NCBI RefSeq assembly: GCF_946479755.1
Contig: NZ_CAMLHC010000028.1
Span: 38,234 to 102,233, forward strand
Direction of reading: 5' to 3'
DNA length: 64,000 bases
Source: an uncultured Chitinophaga sp.
GTDB lineage: Bacteria > Bacteroidota > Bacteroidia > Chitinophagales > Chitinophagaceae
Program-made: the position numbers and the translations under genes
Shown: positions 42,014 to 52,800 of the stretch, piece after piece
How the letters are laid out: each line of letters starts with the position of its first letter
Numbering within the stretch: the stretch's first letter is position 1
The notes under the pieces: model-generated
What the model was told of the DNA's origin: nothing
Databases searched by the model: none
Seen by the model: only the letters and a program-made list of their open reading frames with translations

Positions 42014-43720
42014 CTATTTTTTATCCCACCATACGCGGCCGGTGAAATCGTTATCGGCGTTGCCGTACTCACCGGTTTGCTGCATTTCGTTGATCGCGTT
42101 TCTCCAGTTGGTCTGGTTGGCGATGGTTGGCTGCGGCAGTGCCCAGCGGCGAGGGATCGCTACGGTCTGGCCGGCTACCTGCATTGGTTCAAAAGGCAGG
42201 ATACCGCCCACTTTGGGGATACCGGCTCTTTTCCAGGCGCCCCATGCTTCCCAGGGGGATTTGAACAGGTTCAGGAAGTTCTGGATGTTGATTTTTTCCA
42301 GCAGCACGTCATTGGCGCCGGTAAAGGCAACATTCGGTTTGTCCAGGTAGGCAGCGATGGCAGCAGCGTCCAGCGGCGCGTAGTCGCGGATTTTTGCTTC
42401 GCGGCCCATATCGTCATAAGCTTTGATAGAAGCCTCTACACCGTTTTTATAGTAGGTTTCCGCAGTACCGGTGGTGATGATGCCTCTTACGGCCAGTTCG
42501 GCCAGCATGAAACATTGCTCAGCGTAGCTCAGGATAGGCTGCGTATAGCGGGCGCCGTTATTATTGCCGTTTTCCGCATCCAGGTCAAACAGGCGGCGTT
42601 GTACAGCAGACACGGTGTCTACGGTGCGGGTAACTTCCTTCCCGTTGAAAGTCATCTTATAACGTTTTACGTTAAAGATCACAGAATCTGCTTTTACACT
42701 TCTTCTGTCGGGGCTGGCAGGCAGACCGAAATAACGGCGTTCGTTGTACTGGGCGGAAGCCGGGAAGGCGCCACCTTTGATGAGGCTGTCCACCAGTTCT
42801 TTGGTGTAGCTGTTTTTCTCATAAAAGATGCCCAGACGAGGATCGTTGTTGTTGTACATGTAGTCCAGCATGTTTTTGCTGGCAGACAGCGGATTGTTGT
42901 CCATGGCCCAGTTACCGGCGCGGGCAAAGCTCGCGTCAGCAGACAGGAACTTCCATTCGTCGGCGTTGCTTGCAAAGAGACCGTCTTTAACAGCCATCGC
43001 ATCTTTAATGATAGCGGTAGCCTTGTCCGGTGTTCTTTTCAGCTGGCGCATGGCCAGTTTGATACGCAGTACGTTGGCCGCTTTTACCCATTTGGCGATG
43101 TCGCCGGAGTAAAAGATCTCAGCATTACCGGGAGAAGCCTGTCCGGAGAGACCGCTCTGCAGGGTAGTGATAGCGGCTTTCAGCTCGGTGTCCCACATAG
43201 GGAACAGTTTTTCCTGCGTATCGTAAGTAGGCGTAAAGTTAGCGTCGGAACGGGCCTGAAACGCGTTGGAATAAGGCATGCTGCCATTGGCGTCGGAAGC
43301 TCTCCAGGCGCTGTACACCTTCAGGATTTTAGCGATCGCCAGTACGTTACCATACTGTGCGCGTTCTCCTTCCGGTTTCCTGGACACAACCGCTTCCATT
43401 TCCACGAGGTTGCGGCCGATGCCTTTATAAAAAGCGTTATAAAAGTCGTTGGTGTTTGTTGGGCTGAAAAGGCCGGTGGGAGAAGATCCCGGAGCGGCTA
43501 CACCAAACTGCATCCACTGCAACTGGTAGGTGTAAGCGTCGTAGAACCAGTCAAAATCACGGTCTACGATGCCTTTTTCAGACTGGGTGATCAACATTTC
43601 CGGTGGTACGTCTTCACTTACCTGCGGGTTTTGGTTGAGATCTTCAAAGTTTTTGGTACAGGCGGTCAGCATCATACCTGCTACTGCTACGCCCAATCCC
43701 CATTTATTTACATGTTTCAT
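42014..43720 (-). CDS. SusD/RagB-type outer-membrane lipoprotein (copy 1)
   Basis: A 568-residue surface lipoprotein that should cap the partner SusC channel and bind its nutrient. The signal peptide ends in a lipobox, MMLTACTKNFEDLN, so the mature protein starts at the cysteine. Sequence features agree with the SusD-like 2 group: aromatic-rich N-terminal helices and the C-terminal WEAWGAWKRAGIP segment before the final WWDKK. I choose the ATG at 43720; the frame opens nine bases earlier with TTG. It follows SusC copy 1 by 23 bp. The substrate cannot be read from the sequence because no carbohydrate enzyme lies in the locus. Confidence 0.9.
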   Translation of the reverse strand: MKHVNKWGLGVAVAGMMLTACTKNFEDLNQNPQVSEDVPPEMLITQSEKGIVDRDFDWFYDAYTYQLQWMQFGVAAPGSSPTGLFSPTNTNDFYNAFYKGIGRNLVEMEAVVSRKPEGERAQYGNVLAIAKILKVYSAWRASDANGSMPYSNAFQARSDANFTPTYDTQEKLFPMWDTELKAAITTLQSGLSGQASPGNAEIFYSGDIAKWVKAANVLRIKLAMRQLKRTPDKATAIIKDAMAVKDGLFASNADEWKFLSADASFARAGNWAMDNNPLSASKNMLDYMYNNNDPRLGIFYEKNSYTKELVDSLIKGGAFPASAQYNERRYFGLPASPDRRSVKADSVIFNVKRYKMTFNGKEVTRTVDTVSAVQRRLFDLDAENGNNNGARYTQPILSYAEQCFMLAELAVRGIITTGTAETYYKNGVEASIKAYDDMGREAKIRDYAPLDAAAIAAYLDKPNVAFTGANDVLLEKINIQNFLNLFKSPWEAWGAWKRAGIPKVGGILPFEPMQVAGQTVAIPRRWALPQPTIANQTNWRNAINEMQQTGEYGNADNDFTGRVWWDKK

Positions 43721-43743
43721 GTTACTCAATTGTTAAACGGTTA

Positions 43744-46700
43744 TTAGAATCCTACCTGTACAGTCAGGCCCATGTTACGTACAAACGGTACAGCGCCATA
43801 CTCGGAGAAGGCAGATGTTTTGTTGTTACGTACTGCTTCCGGGTTGATGTGGTCCGGCAGGTTGTTGAACAGGTAACCCAGGTTACGGCCAACGAGCGAT
43901 ACACGCAGGCTGTTCAGTCTCCAGCGTTGTACCAGGTCTGTAGGCAGAGAGTAGCCGAGGGATACTTCACGCAGCGCTACATAAGAAGCGTCGAATACGG
44001 AAGCTTCACGGATACCGATGCCCCAGTCGCCCACCATGCCATAATACTGGAACGGTGTCAGCGGAGATACATATCCTTTTTCATATGCCTGCTGGTAGGT
44101 CATACCATCCAGTGCAATGTTCTGGCCGTCTTTGGAGATGGTGGTTCCTTTCTGGAACACAGCGTCCGGGATCATACCATCGTTGCGGGTAACACCGGAA
44201 CCATCGGTGAAGGTGATACCACCGTGTTCGGAATCACGACCATACATGGTGTTGGCAGTAGTACCACGACCGGTACCATACTGATGGGAAGCAGAGAAGA
44301 AGTCACCACCGATACGGGCCTGGATCAATACGCCGAGGCTCCAGTTTTTGTAGGTGAAGTTATTCTGCAGGCCCAGGTTGAAGTCAGGCATGATATTACC
44401 TACGACTGCGTTACCGCGTACAAATTTGTAAGGGAAGTCGCTGCCGCCGAGGGTGATGATCGGTTTGCCGTTGGCGTCGCGGGTGTAACCGTAGTCTGTT
44501 ACCAGGTTACCGTAGCTACCGCCTACAGAAGCAATGGCTTTTACGCCCTGGTCTTCGTTCAGCTGCAGCTGGTCAACGCCCGGTGTGAGGCTGACGATTT
44601 TGTTTTTATTGCGGCTGCCGTTCAGCGTTACGTCCCAGGTAAAGTTTTTGTTCTGGATAGGCGTACCGTTGATAGACAATTCGATACCTCTGTTGATCAT
44701 GCTACCAGCGTTGATGTAACGGGAGGTAACACCGGATTCAATCGGCGTAGGCAGATTGATGATCTGGTTGGTGATATTGGTGCGGTACCAGGCAAAGTCA
44801 AAGCCCAGACGGTTGTTAAAGAAGCGAACGTTGGCACCCAGCTCCCAGCTTTTGGAGATGGAAGGTTTCAGGGCCATGTTCGGCAGGATGTCTGAGTTGA
44901 AGATGTTTACCAGTGGCAGGTTTTTACCGCTGGCAGCACCCTGGAACAGGCCAGTAGTGTAGTAGCCGGTATTGATCTGATATGGATCGAGGTCACCGCC
45001 CACCATCGCATAAGAGGCGCGCAGTTTACCGTAGCTGATCCAGGAAGGCATTTCTTCCTTCAGTGTTTGTGTGAATTCCCACGCAGCACTTACAGAAGGA
45101 TAGAAGTAAGAGTTGGTGGTATTTCCTTTGCTGCCTGCAGGATAAGTCAGGGCAGAAGACCAGTCGTTACGGCCGGTCACGTCCAGGAACAGCTCATTAT
45201 TATAAGCCAGGCTGGCGGCGAAGAATACGGAGTTGATACGTTTGCGGAGCAACGGATCATTTTTTACGATCGGTGCATTCACACTGTTGGTGATATCATA
45301 CAGGAACGGAATACGCAGACCGCCATCGGTGTAGTTGTTGTATTGTTTACCGATGCCGCTGTTCCATGTTTCAGCACCGAGGTTCAGGTTACCGTCGAAT
45401 TTCTTGCCGAGTTTCGGAGTGATGATCGCCATACCGGTGAAGGTGTACTGGGATTTGTTCACGCCTGCTACAGAGAAGAAACCGTCAGAGCCTTTAAAGA
45501 AAGCGGCAGTACCTACTTCTTTACGTTCATCGGTAGATTGTTCGCTGCTGAAGTTGGCTTTACCAACGAATTTCAGCCAGTTTGTCGCTTCTGCGGTGAG
45601 GGAGAAGTTACCGGTGATCAGTGATTCTTTACGGGTCCAGCTGTTATAAGCCTGCTGATAGAAATAGTCAGCGCCCGGGTTGGTGCTCAGGTTAGCACGG
45701 CCACCGTTGGGCCCGAGGTAGTTTTCCGGTTTGCTCCAGATAGAAGGATCGTAGTTACGCGGGAACACATATACCCATTTACGGCCGATGTTGTAGTTGG
45801 TGTAGTCACCACCCTGACGGTCGGGGTTCAGTGTTTTGGAAGTAGCGTAGGTTACGCCCGCATCTGCGCTCAGCACCCTGGAGATCTGGGAAGAACCACG
45901 GAAAGCGAAAGTGTTTCTGCCGAAGCTGTTGTTCGGAGAAACGGAGTTGTTGTCCAGGTGGGAGTAAGACAGACGGAAAGTTCCTTTGTCGTTACCGCCT
46001 TCCATGGCCACGTTAGTATTAAAGTATTTACCGGTCTGGTAAAGATCTTTAGCGTTGTTGGGTTTAGGGGTGAAGGGTACGCTGGTACCGTTGGGCAGCT
46101 GCACCATTCTGCCGTCCATTTTAGGACCGAAGCTGTAACCGCCGGCGGTGTTGTCGTAAGAACCGTCAATACCCTGACCGTAACCATTTTGCAGGTCGAT
46201 GGCGCCGCGGTATACTTTTTCGATCTGGGCGGTCTGGCTAACGGTAACGCCTATTCCTTTTCTTGCATTACCTCTTTTGGTGGTAATGAGGATGGCGCCG
46301 TTGATAGCGCGGGAACCGTAGAGGGCAGTAGCAGCAGCACCTTTCAGTACGGTGACAGACTCATAATCGTCCGGGTTGAGATTTTTCAGTACGTTACCGA
46401 AGTTTACGTCGGCAGCGCTTTCATCGTTTTCGAAGATCACACCATCTACGATGAAGATCGGCTGGTCTTTACCGTTCAGTGATTTGGCGCCACGCAACAC
46501 GATACGTGGGGCAGCAGCGGGACCGCCGGCAGCTGCGGAGATATCCAGACCGGCTACTTTACCCTGCAGGGCAGACACCGGATTGATGGAGTTCGTTTTG
46601 GCAACGTCCGCACCTTTCAATTCTGTTACCGCATAGCCGAGTTTACGTTGTTCACGTTTCATACCCATAGCGGTAACCACTACTTCGTTCAGATTTTTGT

Positions 46701-46995
46701 TGTCTTCTTTTAAGACGATGGTCAGGGTGGTTTGCCCGTTTACAGGCACTTCCTGATTCATAAAACCGATGTAAGAGAGGACCAGTGTAGCATCGGAAGC
46801 CACCTGTACTTTAAAGGTACCATCAGCACCTGACATGGCGCCATTGGCTGTTCCTTTTTCCTTTACCGTTACACCCGGCAAAGGCGTTCCTTTTTCATCT
46901 TTTACGGTTCCCGTAACAGCTTTTTTATCCTGCGCCCATGCAGCGAAGCAACAGCATAAGAAAAGCAACGTGGTGAGAAGAAATGATCTTCGCAT
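43744..46995 (-). CDS. SusC/RagA-type TonB-linked outer-membrane transporter (copy 1)
   Basis: A 1083-residue outer-membrane beta barrel. A signal peptide ending at AWAQD is followed by a carboxypeptidase-like regulatory domain (about residues 25-105), a TonB-contacting segment (NEVVVTAMGMKREQRKLGYAV), a plug domain with the SusC hallmark ALYGSRAINGAILITTKRG, and a 22-strand-type barrel ending in MGLTVQVGF. The ATG follows AAAGGAAG, a fair ribosome site. A full -33/-7 promoter lies about 290 bp upstream, leaving a long leader. With SusD copy 1 it should form a TonB-dependent import complex. Confidence 0.93.
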   Translation of the reverse strand: MRRSFLLTTLLFLCCCFAAWAQDKKAVTGTVKDEKGTPLPGVTVKEKGTANGAMSGADGTFKVQVASDATLVLSYIGFMNQEVPVNGQTTLTIVLKEDNKNLNEVVVTAMGMKREQRKLGYAVTELKGADVAKTNSINPVSALQGKVAGLDISAAAGGPAAAPRIVLRGAKSLNGKDQPIFIVDGVIFENDESAADVNFGNVLKNLNPDDYESVTVLKGAAATALYGSRAINGAILITTKRGNARKGIGVTVSQTAQIEKVYRGAIDLQNGYGQGIDGSYDNTAGGYSFGPKMDGRMVQLPNGTSVPFTPKPNNAKDLYQTGKYFNTNVAMEGGNDKGTFRLSYSHLDNNSVSPNNSFGRNTFAFRGSSQISRVLSADAGVTYATSKTLNPDRQGGDYTNYNIGRKWVYVFPRNYDPSIWSKPENYLGPNGGRANLSTNPGADYFYQQAYNSWTRKESLITGNFSLTAEATNWLKFVGKANFSSEQSTDERKEVGTAAFFKGSDGFFSVAGVNKSQYTFTGMAIITPKLGKKFDGNLNLGAETWNSGIGKQYNNYTDGGLRIPFLYDITNSVNAPIVKNDPLLRKRINSVFFAASLAYNNELFLDVTGRNDWSSALTYPAGSKGNTTNSYFYPSVSAAWEFTQTLKEEMPSWISYGKLRASYAMVGGDLDPYQINTGYYTTGLFQGAASGKNLPLVNIFNSDILPNMALKPSISKSWELGANVRFFNNRLGFDFAWYRTNITNQIINLPTPIESGVTSRYINAGSMINRGIELSINGTPIQNKNFTWDVTLNGSRNKNKIVSLTPGVDQLQLNEDQGVKAIASVGGSYGNLVTDYGYTRDANGKPIITLGGSDFPYKFVRGNAVVGNIMPDFNLGLQNNFTYKNWSLGVLIQARIGGDFFSASHQYGTGRGTTANTMYGRDSEHGGITFTDGSGVTRNDGMIPDAVFQKGTTISKDGQNIALDGMTYQQAYEKGYVSPLTPFQYYGMVGDWGIGIREASVFDASYVALREVSLGYSLPTDLVQRWRLNSLRVSLVGRNLGYLFNNLPDHINPEAVRNNKTSAFSEYGAVPFVRNMGLTVQVGF

Positions 46996-47193
46996 AGCTT
47001 CCTTTTGGTTTAAATTATAACAAAGTGATCAGTCACATGGCAATTACATAAGTGCATGGTAAACCATTTTCCAGCAACTGACTGCAGAAGGCAGTACAAT
47101 AGGCAGGCAAAACATAGTTTCCGTTTCCGCATTTAAGATGGACTTACTCCATTGGCTATTTCATTGTTCACTGTTCCCGTGTTACTACAGTAG

Positions 47194-47205
47194 TAAAACG
47201 TTTTA
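47194..47205. promoter_or_regulatory. Operator-like palindrome TAAAACGTTTTA in the SusC leader
   Basis: A perfect 12-bp palindrome centred on CG, the symmetry typical of LacI-family operators. It is about 90 bp downstream of the predicted -7 element, in a roadblock position. A second palindrome with TTACTAC/GTAGTAA arms overlaps its edge. A LacI-family gene is encoded 6 kb away at 53142-54167. Confidence 0.4.
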
Positions 47206-47291
47206 GCAATTGGTCTCAAAAAAAAACCTGTTCGCCCGTGCATCCTTCATTTTCATTTCACAACAAGTTTTCTCAACAGAAATATCAGTTT

Positions 47292-47322
47292 CAAACTTAG
47301 GGATAATTATGAGAAGTGCAAA
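47292..47322 (-). promoter_or_regulatory. Full Bacteroidota-type promoter for SusC copy 1
   Basis: On the minus strand TTTG (47322-47319), a 19-base spacer and TAAGTTTG (47299-47292) give an exact match to the -33/-7 consensus TTTG-N19-TAnnTTTG. The predicted start near 47285 leaves about 290 bases before the SusC ATG. Confidence 0.7.
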
Positions 47323-47519
47323 AAAGATTTAACAATTTTTTGATGTTTGGTTAACAAGTCGTTAAAACTAATAAAATAATATAGCTAAGAAAGAAAATAC
47401 TATCAGTCTGCCTTTCCCGCCGGGCTGAAAACTTCTGTGGGCGTGGAAAATGTTTGATACCCATATTAGCCCCGGGGTTTATACCGGGGCTAATACATGG
47501 AAGAAAGTGTGCTTACTGC

Positions 47520-48242
47520 CTATTTATTCACTGCCTCAATCGTCAGCCTGGCAGCTGTTTCATCGAAAGCGCCCTTGTAATCGGAGAGGAATTTTTTTGC
47601 CGCCGCCTGTGCTGCAGGGTCCTGCTGCAACGCCTCCAGGAACTGTTTTTTACGCAGCACTACCTTCACCGGCGCCTGGTCTTTTACCAGGTAATAGGTG
47701 TACGCTTTCTGGTACTCATCATAGTTTTTGCCGCTCTGCACCATCCCTTTGTCCACAAAATCGGCAGGACGGAATACTACTTTAGCGTCTTTCACCAGCC
47801 TGTACCTGCCCTCTGCCAGCTGCTCCACAAACTTCTGTACACCGTCGATCTTCAGGGCTACAAAGGCATTCTGCTCCTCCCCTTTCCTGAAATGGAAGGC
47901 CTGCACATTATTCACTTCCGGTGCATAAGCCCTCCCGTCGCCCCCTTTCACGATCAACATGTTCTTTTCCAGGTCCAGGTTGGCATCGTATACCACCGAA
48001 CGGGCTACGGGCTTATTGTCCATAGAATCGATCCACAAACGTCCCCACTCGGCATACAAATAAGGAGTGCCAACGGTGTTGTCCTTCGGATGAAAGCTAA
48101 GGGCTGTTCCGAATTTGACGCCCAGGTTATTGTCTACCGCATTCCGGAAGCTGACAGTCTGGGAAAGCCCCAGGGAATCCTGCGCCCGAAGCGACAGGCA
48201 GGCTAATACAAAAATGGTTGAAAACAGGAGGTGTTTTTTCAT
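47520..48242 (-). CDS. Secreted hypothetical protein following SusD copy 2
   Basis: A 240-residue protein with a signal peptide (MKKHLLFSTIFVLACLSLRAQ, mature from about residue 22). The body contains long polar strands and a lysine-rich C-terminal helix. I recognise no catalytic motif. It follows the second SusD gene by 31 bp on the same strand and is likely cotranscribed with it, so an accessory role at the cell surface, such as binding or processing the imported ligand, is possible. No membrane segment is present beyond the signal. Confidence 0.7.
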   Translation of the reverse strand: MKKHLLFSTIFVLACLSLRAQDSLGLSQTVSFRNAVDNNLGVKFGTALSFHPKDNTVGTPYLYAEWGRLWIDSMDNKPVARSVVYDANLDLEKNMLIVKGGDGRAYAPEVNNVQAFHFRKGEEQNAFVALKIDGVQKFVEQLAEGRYRLVKDAKVVFRPADFVDKGMVQSGKNYDEYQKAYTYYLVKDQAPVKVVLRKKQFLEALQQDPAAQAAAKKFLSDYKGAFDETAARLTIEAVNK

Positions 48243-48273
48243 GGCGTTTTTATTACTGTTTTTGAATAGACGG

Positions 48274-49845
48274 TCAGGGTTTGTCCCACCACACTGGCGT
48301 CATAAAGACATCCGGTCCCTGTGCGGCATTGGCGGCCTCAACATTCGTACGGTTCACATCATAATCGTTCCTGGGATAGCGCAACCGGCGTGGTATCTGG
48401 CCATTGGTTTCATTATTCTTGTAGTTCACCGGCTTCAGCACCGGGAAACCGCTGCGGCGCCAGTTGGCATAAGCCTCGTACTCATTCAGGAAAGTGGTGA
48501 TGTAATACTGCGTATTAATGGCTTCCAGCTTCGCTGCCAGCGTGCCGGCCAGCGGGGCCGCCTGCGCGGTGGCATAGGTGGTGGCAGCCGCATCATCATA
48601 CGTTATAGACGAAGAATACAGCGTCCATTGCCAGATGCCGGACTTTACACCAGTGGTGAAATAAGCCACCGGGTTGCCGGCGATCCAGCCACGGGCGGCA
48701 GCTTCCGCCAGCATCAGCTGTACTTCTGAATATGTAATGAAGATATTCGGGGAATTAGGCTGTGCAATCACCTGCCGCGGCTGTGAATAATGCGCCAGGT
48801 TGGCGTCGCCGGTGGAGCCGATGCCGTACACCGGGTCTGAAGTGTTGTCAAACCCGTTGGGCAGCCCCTTTTGCACCGCCGGGTCATTGGAGCCGCCGGG
48901 CGTGGAATCTGCTTTGGGCAATTCGGAAATGATGCGTAACCGGGGATCTGCTTTGCTTTTCAGCAGGTCCACAAAAAACTTTGAGAGCTTAATACCCTGG
49001 TTGTCTTTCCCCGTTTCAGCCCTGCTGCCCGGGTACACCCCGATCACGTGACTGTTGGGATTATCATAATCACCGGCGGCATGCTGGATGTAAAACGCAT
49101 CGGTGTTGGCGTTAAACACACCTCCGGCCAGGGCTTTCTGCACCCAGCCCCTGCCCAGCGACGGATCTGATTTTTTGGAAAGCCGCAGCCCTACCCGTAG
49201 CAGCAGCGAGTAAGCCAGTTTCTTCCACTGGGCGGGCGCGCCGCCATAACCGGAAATATCGGCATTGCCCGGCGTAGGCTTACCGGCATCCAGCATACCG
49301 GCGGCCTCTTGCAGTTCCGCTGCAAAACCGGCATAGATAGCGTCCTGCGCGTCGTAGGCGGGCGTAAAGTTCTGGTCTATAAAGCCTCTGCCGGCGGCCA
49401 CATAAGGCACATTACCGTAAAGGTCTGTCAACCGCTGCAACATGATCACCCGGGCAATTTTGGCCATCGCAGTGAAATTTGCCTGCGAAGGATCGGTCTT
49501 TGTCTGTTCTATCAGCGTAGTCAGTATTTTCACGCCGTTGGGATAAAACGAGTTGAACGCCGACCCGCTGTAACCATCGTTATACAGGTATTTATCTCCC
49601 ACATAAGTCAGACTGGTAGAGGCAAGATGCTGTACCATGGGACCGCAGTAAATGAGATTGGCCCGCCATGCTTCAAACTCTCCACCGGAAACATACAGCA
49701 GTCCTCTCGTGAGCAGAATGCCGGGCGCCACCACGGGGGCGGCTGTCGGGTCGGTATTGATTTTCTCAAAGTTTTTGGTGCAGGAAGCCAGCGACAGCCA
49801 TAGCAGCAGTACTACTGTTCCGTATGCATATATTGATTTAACCAT
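48274..49845 (-). CDS. SusD/RagB-type outer-membrane lipoprotein (copy 2)
   Basis: A 523-residue lipoprotein of the SusD-like 2 type. The signal peptide ends in LSLASCTKNFEKIN, with the lipidated cysteine in the lipobox. Helical repeats of the SusD fold follow, and a C-terminal YEAYANWRRSGFPVL segment, then a final WWDKP. The true start is the ATG at 49845; an extension of two codons begins with TTG. It follows SusC copy 2 by 12 bp. It should bind an oligomeric nutrient at the cell surface and pass it to that channel. Confidence 0.9.
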   Translation of the reverse strand: MVKSIYAYGTVVLLLWLSLASCTKNFEKINTDPTAAPVVAPGILLTRGLLYVSGGEFEAWRANLIYCGPMVQHLASTSLTYVGDKYLYNDGYSGSAFNSFYPNGVKILTTLIEQTKTDPSQANFTAMAKIARVIMLQRLTDLYGNVPYVAAGRGFIDQNFTPAYDAQDAIYAGFAAELQEAAGMLDAGKPTPGNADISGYGGAPAQWKKLAYSLLLRVGLRLSKKSDPSLGRGWVQKALAGGVFNANTDAFYIQHAAGDYDNPNSHVIGVYPGSRAETGKDNQGIKLSKFFVDLLKSKADPRLRIISELPKADSTPGGSNDPAVQKGLPNGFDNTSDPVYGIGSTGDANLAHYSQPRQVIAQPNSPNIFITYSEVQLMLAEAAARGWIAGNPVAYFTTGVKSGIWQWTLYSSSITYDDAAATTYATAQAAPLAGTLAAKLEAINTQYYITTFLNEYEAYANWRRSGFPVLKPVNYKNNETNGQIPRRLRYPRNDYDVNRTNVEAANAAQGPDVFMTPVWWDKP

Positions 49846-49857
49846 GATCAAAGCGAT

Positions 49858-52800
49858 TTAGAATTTTACATTCAGGTTCAAACCAAAACTTCTGGACTGC
49901 GGATAGCCCAACAGTTCAGCCCCCTGTCCGGCGCCGTTACTGTAAGTGGATTCAGGGTCCACATTGGGCACATCTTTATAGATGATCCAGAGGTTCCGCG
50001 CCACAAAAGAGAGCGATGCCCCGGTGAACGGTGTCTTGTTCAGGACGCCGGCAGGCAGGCTGTAAGTCAGTATCACCTGGCGCAGCTTTATAAAGGCGCC
50101 GCTATAGATAAACGGCTCTGCGATGTTGAATGCAATATTCTGGTAATAGTCCTGTGCATCCACCACTTTGTCTACATACTTGGAGGGATCGTTGGGATCC
50201 TGCGCTTTAATGGTCACGCCACCGGAGCGACCGTCCAGCGTGGCTTTCTGCAAACCGAAATAGTATCCGTAGTCATTGGTGCCGGAGTACAGTTTATTGC
50301 CCCAGCGGGAATCTATCAGCACGCCCAGTGAAAACGCCTTATAGGTAAAGGTGTTGGTCACGCCCAAGGTATAGGGCGCCACACCTGTTCCGAAGATAGT
50401 CAGCGGCCCCTGCAAAGGCTTACCGGCGGCGTTAAAGAGGATGTTGCCCTGATCATCGCGCTGGAAGCTGTATCCCTGGATAACGCCAAAAGGCTGGTGC
50501 GGTATCTGTTGGATGGTGACGTTAAAAGTACGCACGTCCGATACTTTCAGTGCATTGAGTTTACCATCGAGCTGAATCACTTCGCTTTTGTTGTACGCGA
50601 AGTTGGGCGTGATGTCCCAGGTGAAATTCTTGCTACGTACAGGCGTTCCTGTTACCATCAGTTCTATCCCTTTGTTGCTTACTTTACCAACGTTGATGAA
50701 GGCGGTGTTATACCCGGAAGCGTTGGAGATAGTGGTTTGCACGATATCGTCTTTGGTTTTACGGGTGTACCAGGAGAAGTCAACAGACAGGCGGTTATCG
50801 AAGAAGCGGGCTTCAAAGCCGGCTTCATAGCTGGTATTAACGTAGGGTTTGAGATTGGCGTTAGGCACTGCATAGCTGCCATCCTGCGCCTTCTTCACGT
50901 CTGCAACAGGCAGACTGGTAGTGCCCAGTACCAGCGGGTTCTGTACCTGGTAAGACAGCCGGAGGCGGTAAGGATCTGTATCGCCTCCCACCTGCGCCCA
51001 GGAAGTACGCAGCTTGGCGTAGTTGATCCATTTGGGCATGGTAACGGCGTCTGAGAGTACAAAGCTGAGGCCGGCGGACGGGTAGAAGATGCTGTTACTG
51101 TTGAGCGGCAGCGTAGAGAACCAGTCATTGCGGCCGGTGAGCGTCAGGTAGAGATAACTCCTGAAAGACAGTTCAGCGGAGGCGTACAGTGAATTGATCC
51201 TCTTCTCGAAAATATCGTTGGTAACGGTTTTCGTCTGCAGGTTGCTCTGGTCGTAGAAATACGGGATATTGAAGGTATTGCCGGTCAGGTACAGTTTATC
51301 ATTTTTGTTGCGCATCACGTTGGCGCCTACGAAACCGGAGATACGCCATTTTTCGTCGAAGCCTTTTTCCACGCCTACCATCACATCGGCATTCAGCTCG
51401 TAGAAGTTCTGGCGTGTCTGATCATTGATCTGGCCGCCGGGAATATAGGCGGTACCGTTAGGGGTGACCGCTTTGTTGTCGCGGAAGAACATGTCCGCGC
51501 CGATGCGGCCTTTGACATAGAGCCAGTCAAGGATATCGTAGCGCAGTTCCGCGGAGTTGATGAAGCGGTCTTTTTTATCGGCCTGTTCGAAGTCGTAAAC
51601 AGAGAACCAGGGGTTGGTGATGTATTCATTGGCGTTCCACCGGAATTCGTTGCCGTCCGCATTCAGTTTACTGTCTTTCAGCGTTTGTACGGCGAGGGAG
51701 GTGGGCAGCAGGTAGAGCGCGAAGTTGGCGTTACCGGGTGAATCGGATACGCGGGGCCTGTTGGTGGTCCGTTCGCGGATATATTTGGCGTATACGTTGA
51801 GATGCAGTTTTTTCCCGAGCCATGCCGACACGTTGAGGGAGAGGTTGTCCCGGCGGATACCGGAATTGGGCAGGGTAGCTTCGTTTTTCATATCGGTGGC
51901 TCCGAAGCGCCAGGTCACTTTTTCGTTGCCACCGCTGGCAGCGACGGAGTTGGTGAAGGTGTAGCCGCTGCGATAGAATTTTTTGAAATTGTTTTTCACT
52001 GCGTTATAGGATCTGCTGATACCATCGTACTGGATCACAGACGAACCGTCGAGCGGGGCGCCCCAGCTGAAGAGCCCTGCTGCGCGGGCTTCCGCGGCCG
52101 TTTGTGGTTTGAGGCCGTTGAGGCCCATGCCGTAGTCGTATTGCCAGTCGAGGTTTTCCACCACCGGCCGGTCGAGGACGATGTTGCTGCTGAATTCCAC
52201 GCCAACGCCTTTACGGCTGGCGCCGCCTTTGGTGGTGATCAGTATCACCCCGTTGGAGGCGCGGGAGCCATACAGTGCGGCGGCGGTGCCGCCTTTCAGT
52301 ACGGAGATGGTAGCGATATCGTCGGGGTTGATGCTGGAGATACCGTCGCCGGCATCGGTACCGCCGTATTCACCGGCAGAACCGAGGTTATCATTATTGA
52401 TAGGAATCCCATCTACCACGATAAGGGGTTGGTTGTTCCTGTTTTTATCGATGGAGGTATTACCGCGGAGGATAATACGGCTGGAGCCTGCGGGCCCTGT
52501 GGCTGTGGAGGTGACATTGAGGCCGGCCACTTTACCGGAGAGGGTATTGGCGATATTGGTGCTGCGGGCCTGTGTGAGCTCCTCTCCTTTTACTTCAGAT
52601 ACGGAGTAGCCCAGCGCTTTCTTTTCTTTCTTGATGCCCAGTGCGGTCACCACCACTTCTCCCAGGTTCTTTTCATCTGTTTTAAGGGTGACGGTAAGCT
52701 GGGACTCGTTGCCTACCGGTACTTCCTGCGGGAGGAAGCCGAGATAGCGGAACACCAGCGTGCTGCCCGGGGGGACAGAGAGGGAGAAGTTTCCTTCCGC

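Larger units (their letters stand above)
46996..47519. other. Intergenic region upstream of SusC copy 1: promoter, palindromes and long leader
   Basis: No gene is supported in these 524 bases. They hold a full consensus promoter on the minus strand (47292-47322), a perfect palindrome TAAAACGTTTTA (47194-47205) and, next to it, TTACTACaGTAGTAA (47182-47196), followed by roughly 190 bases of leader without clear structure. The part near 47400-47519 lies after the upstream hypothetical gene and shows no clear terminator. Confidence 0.55.

Noticed and set aside
41951..43747. A 598-codon open frame on the plus strand opposite SusD copy 1
   Set aside because: It has no signal peptide, domain or composition typical of real proteins. 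The minus strand encodes a clear SusD lipoprotein with its SusC partner. Long antisense frames are common opposite such genes.
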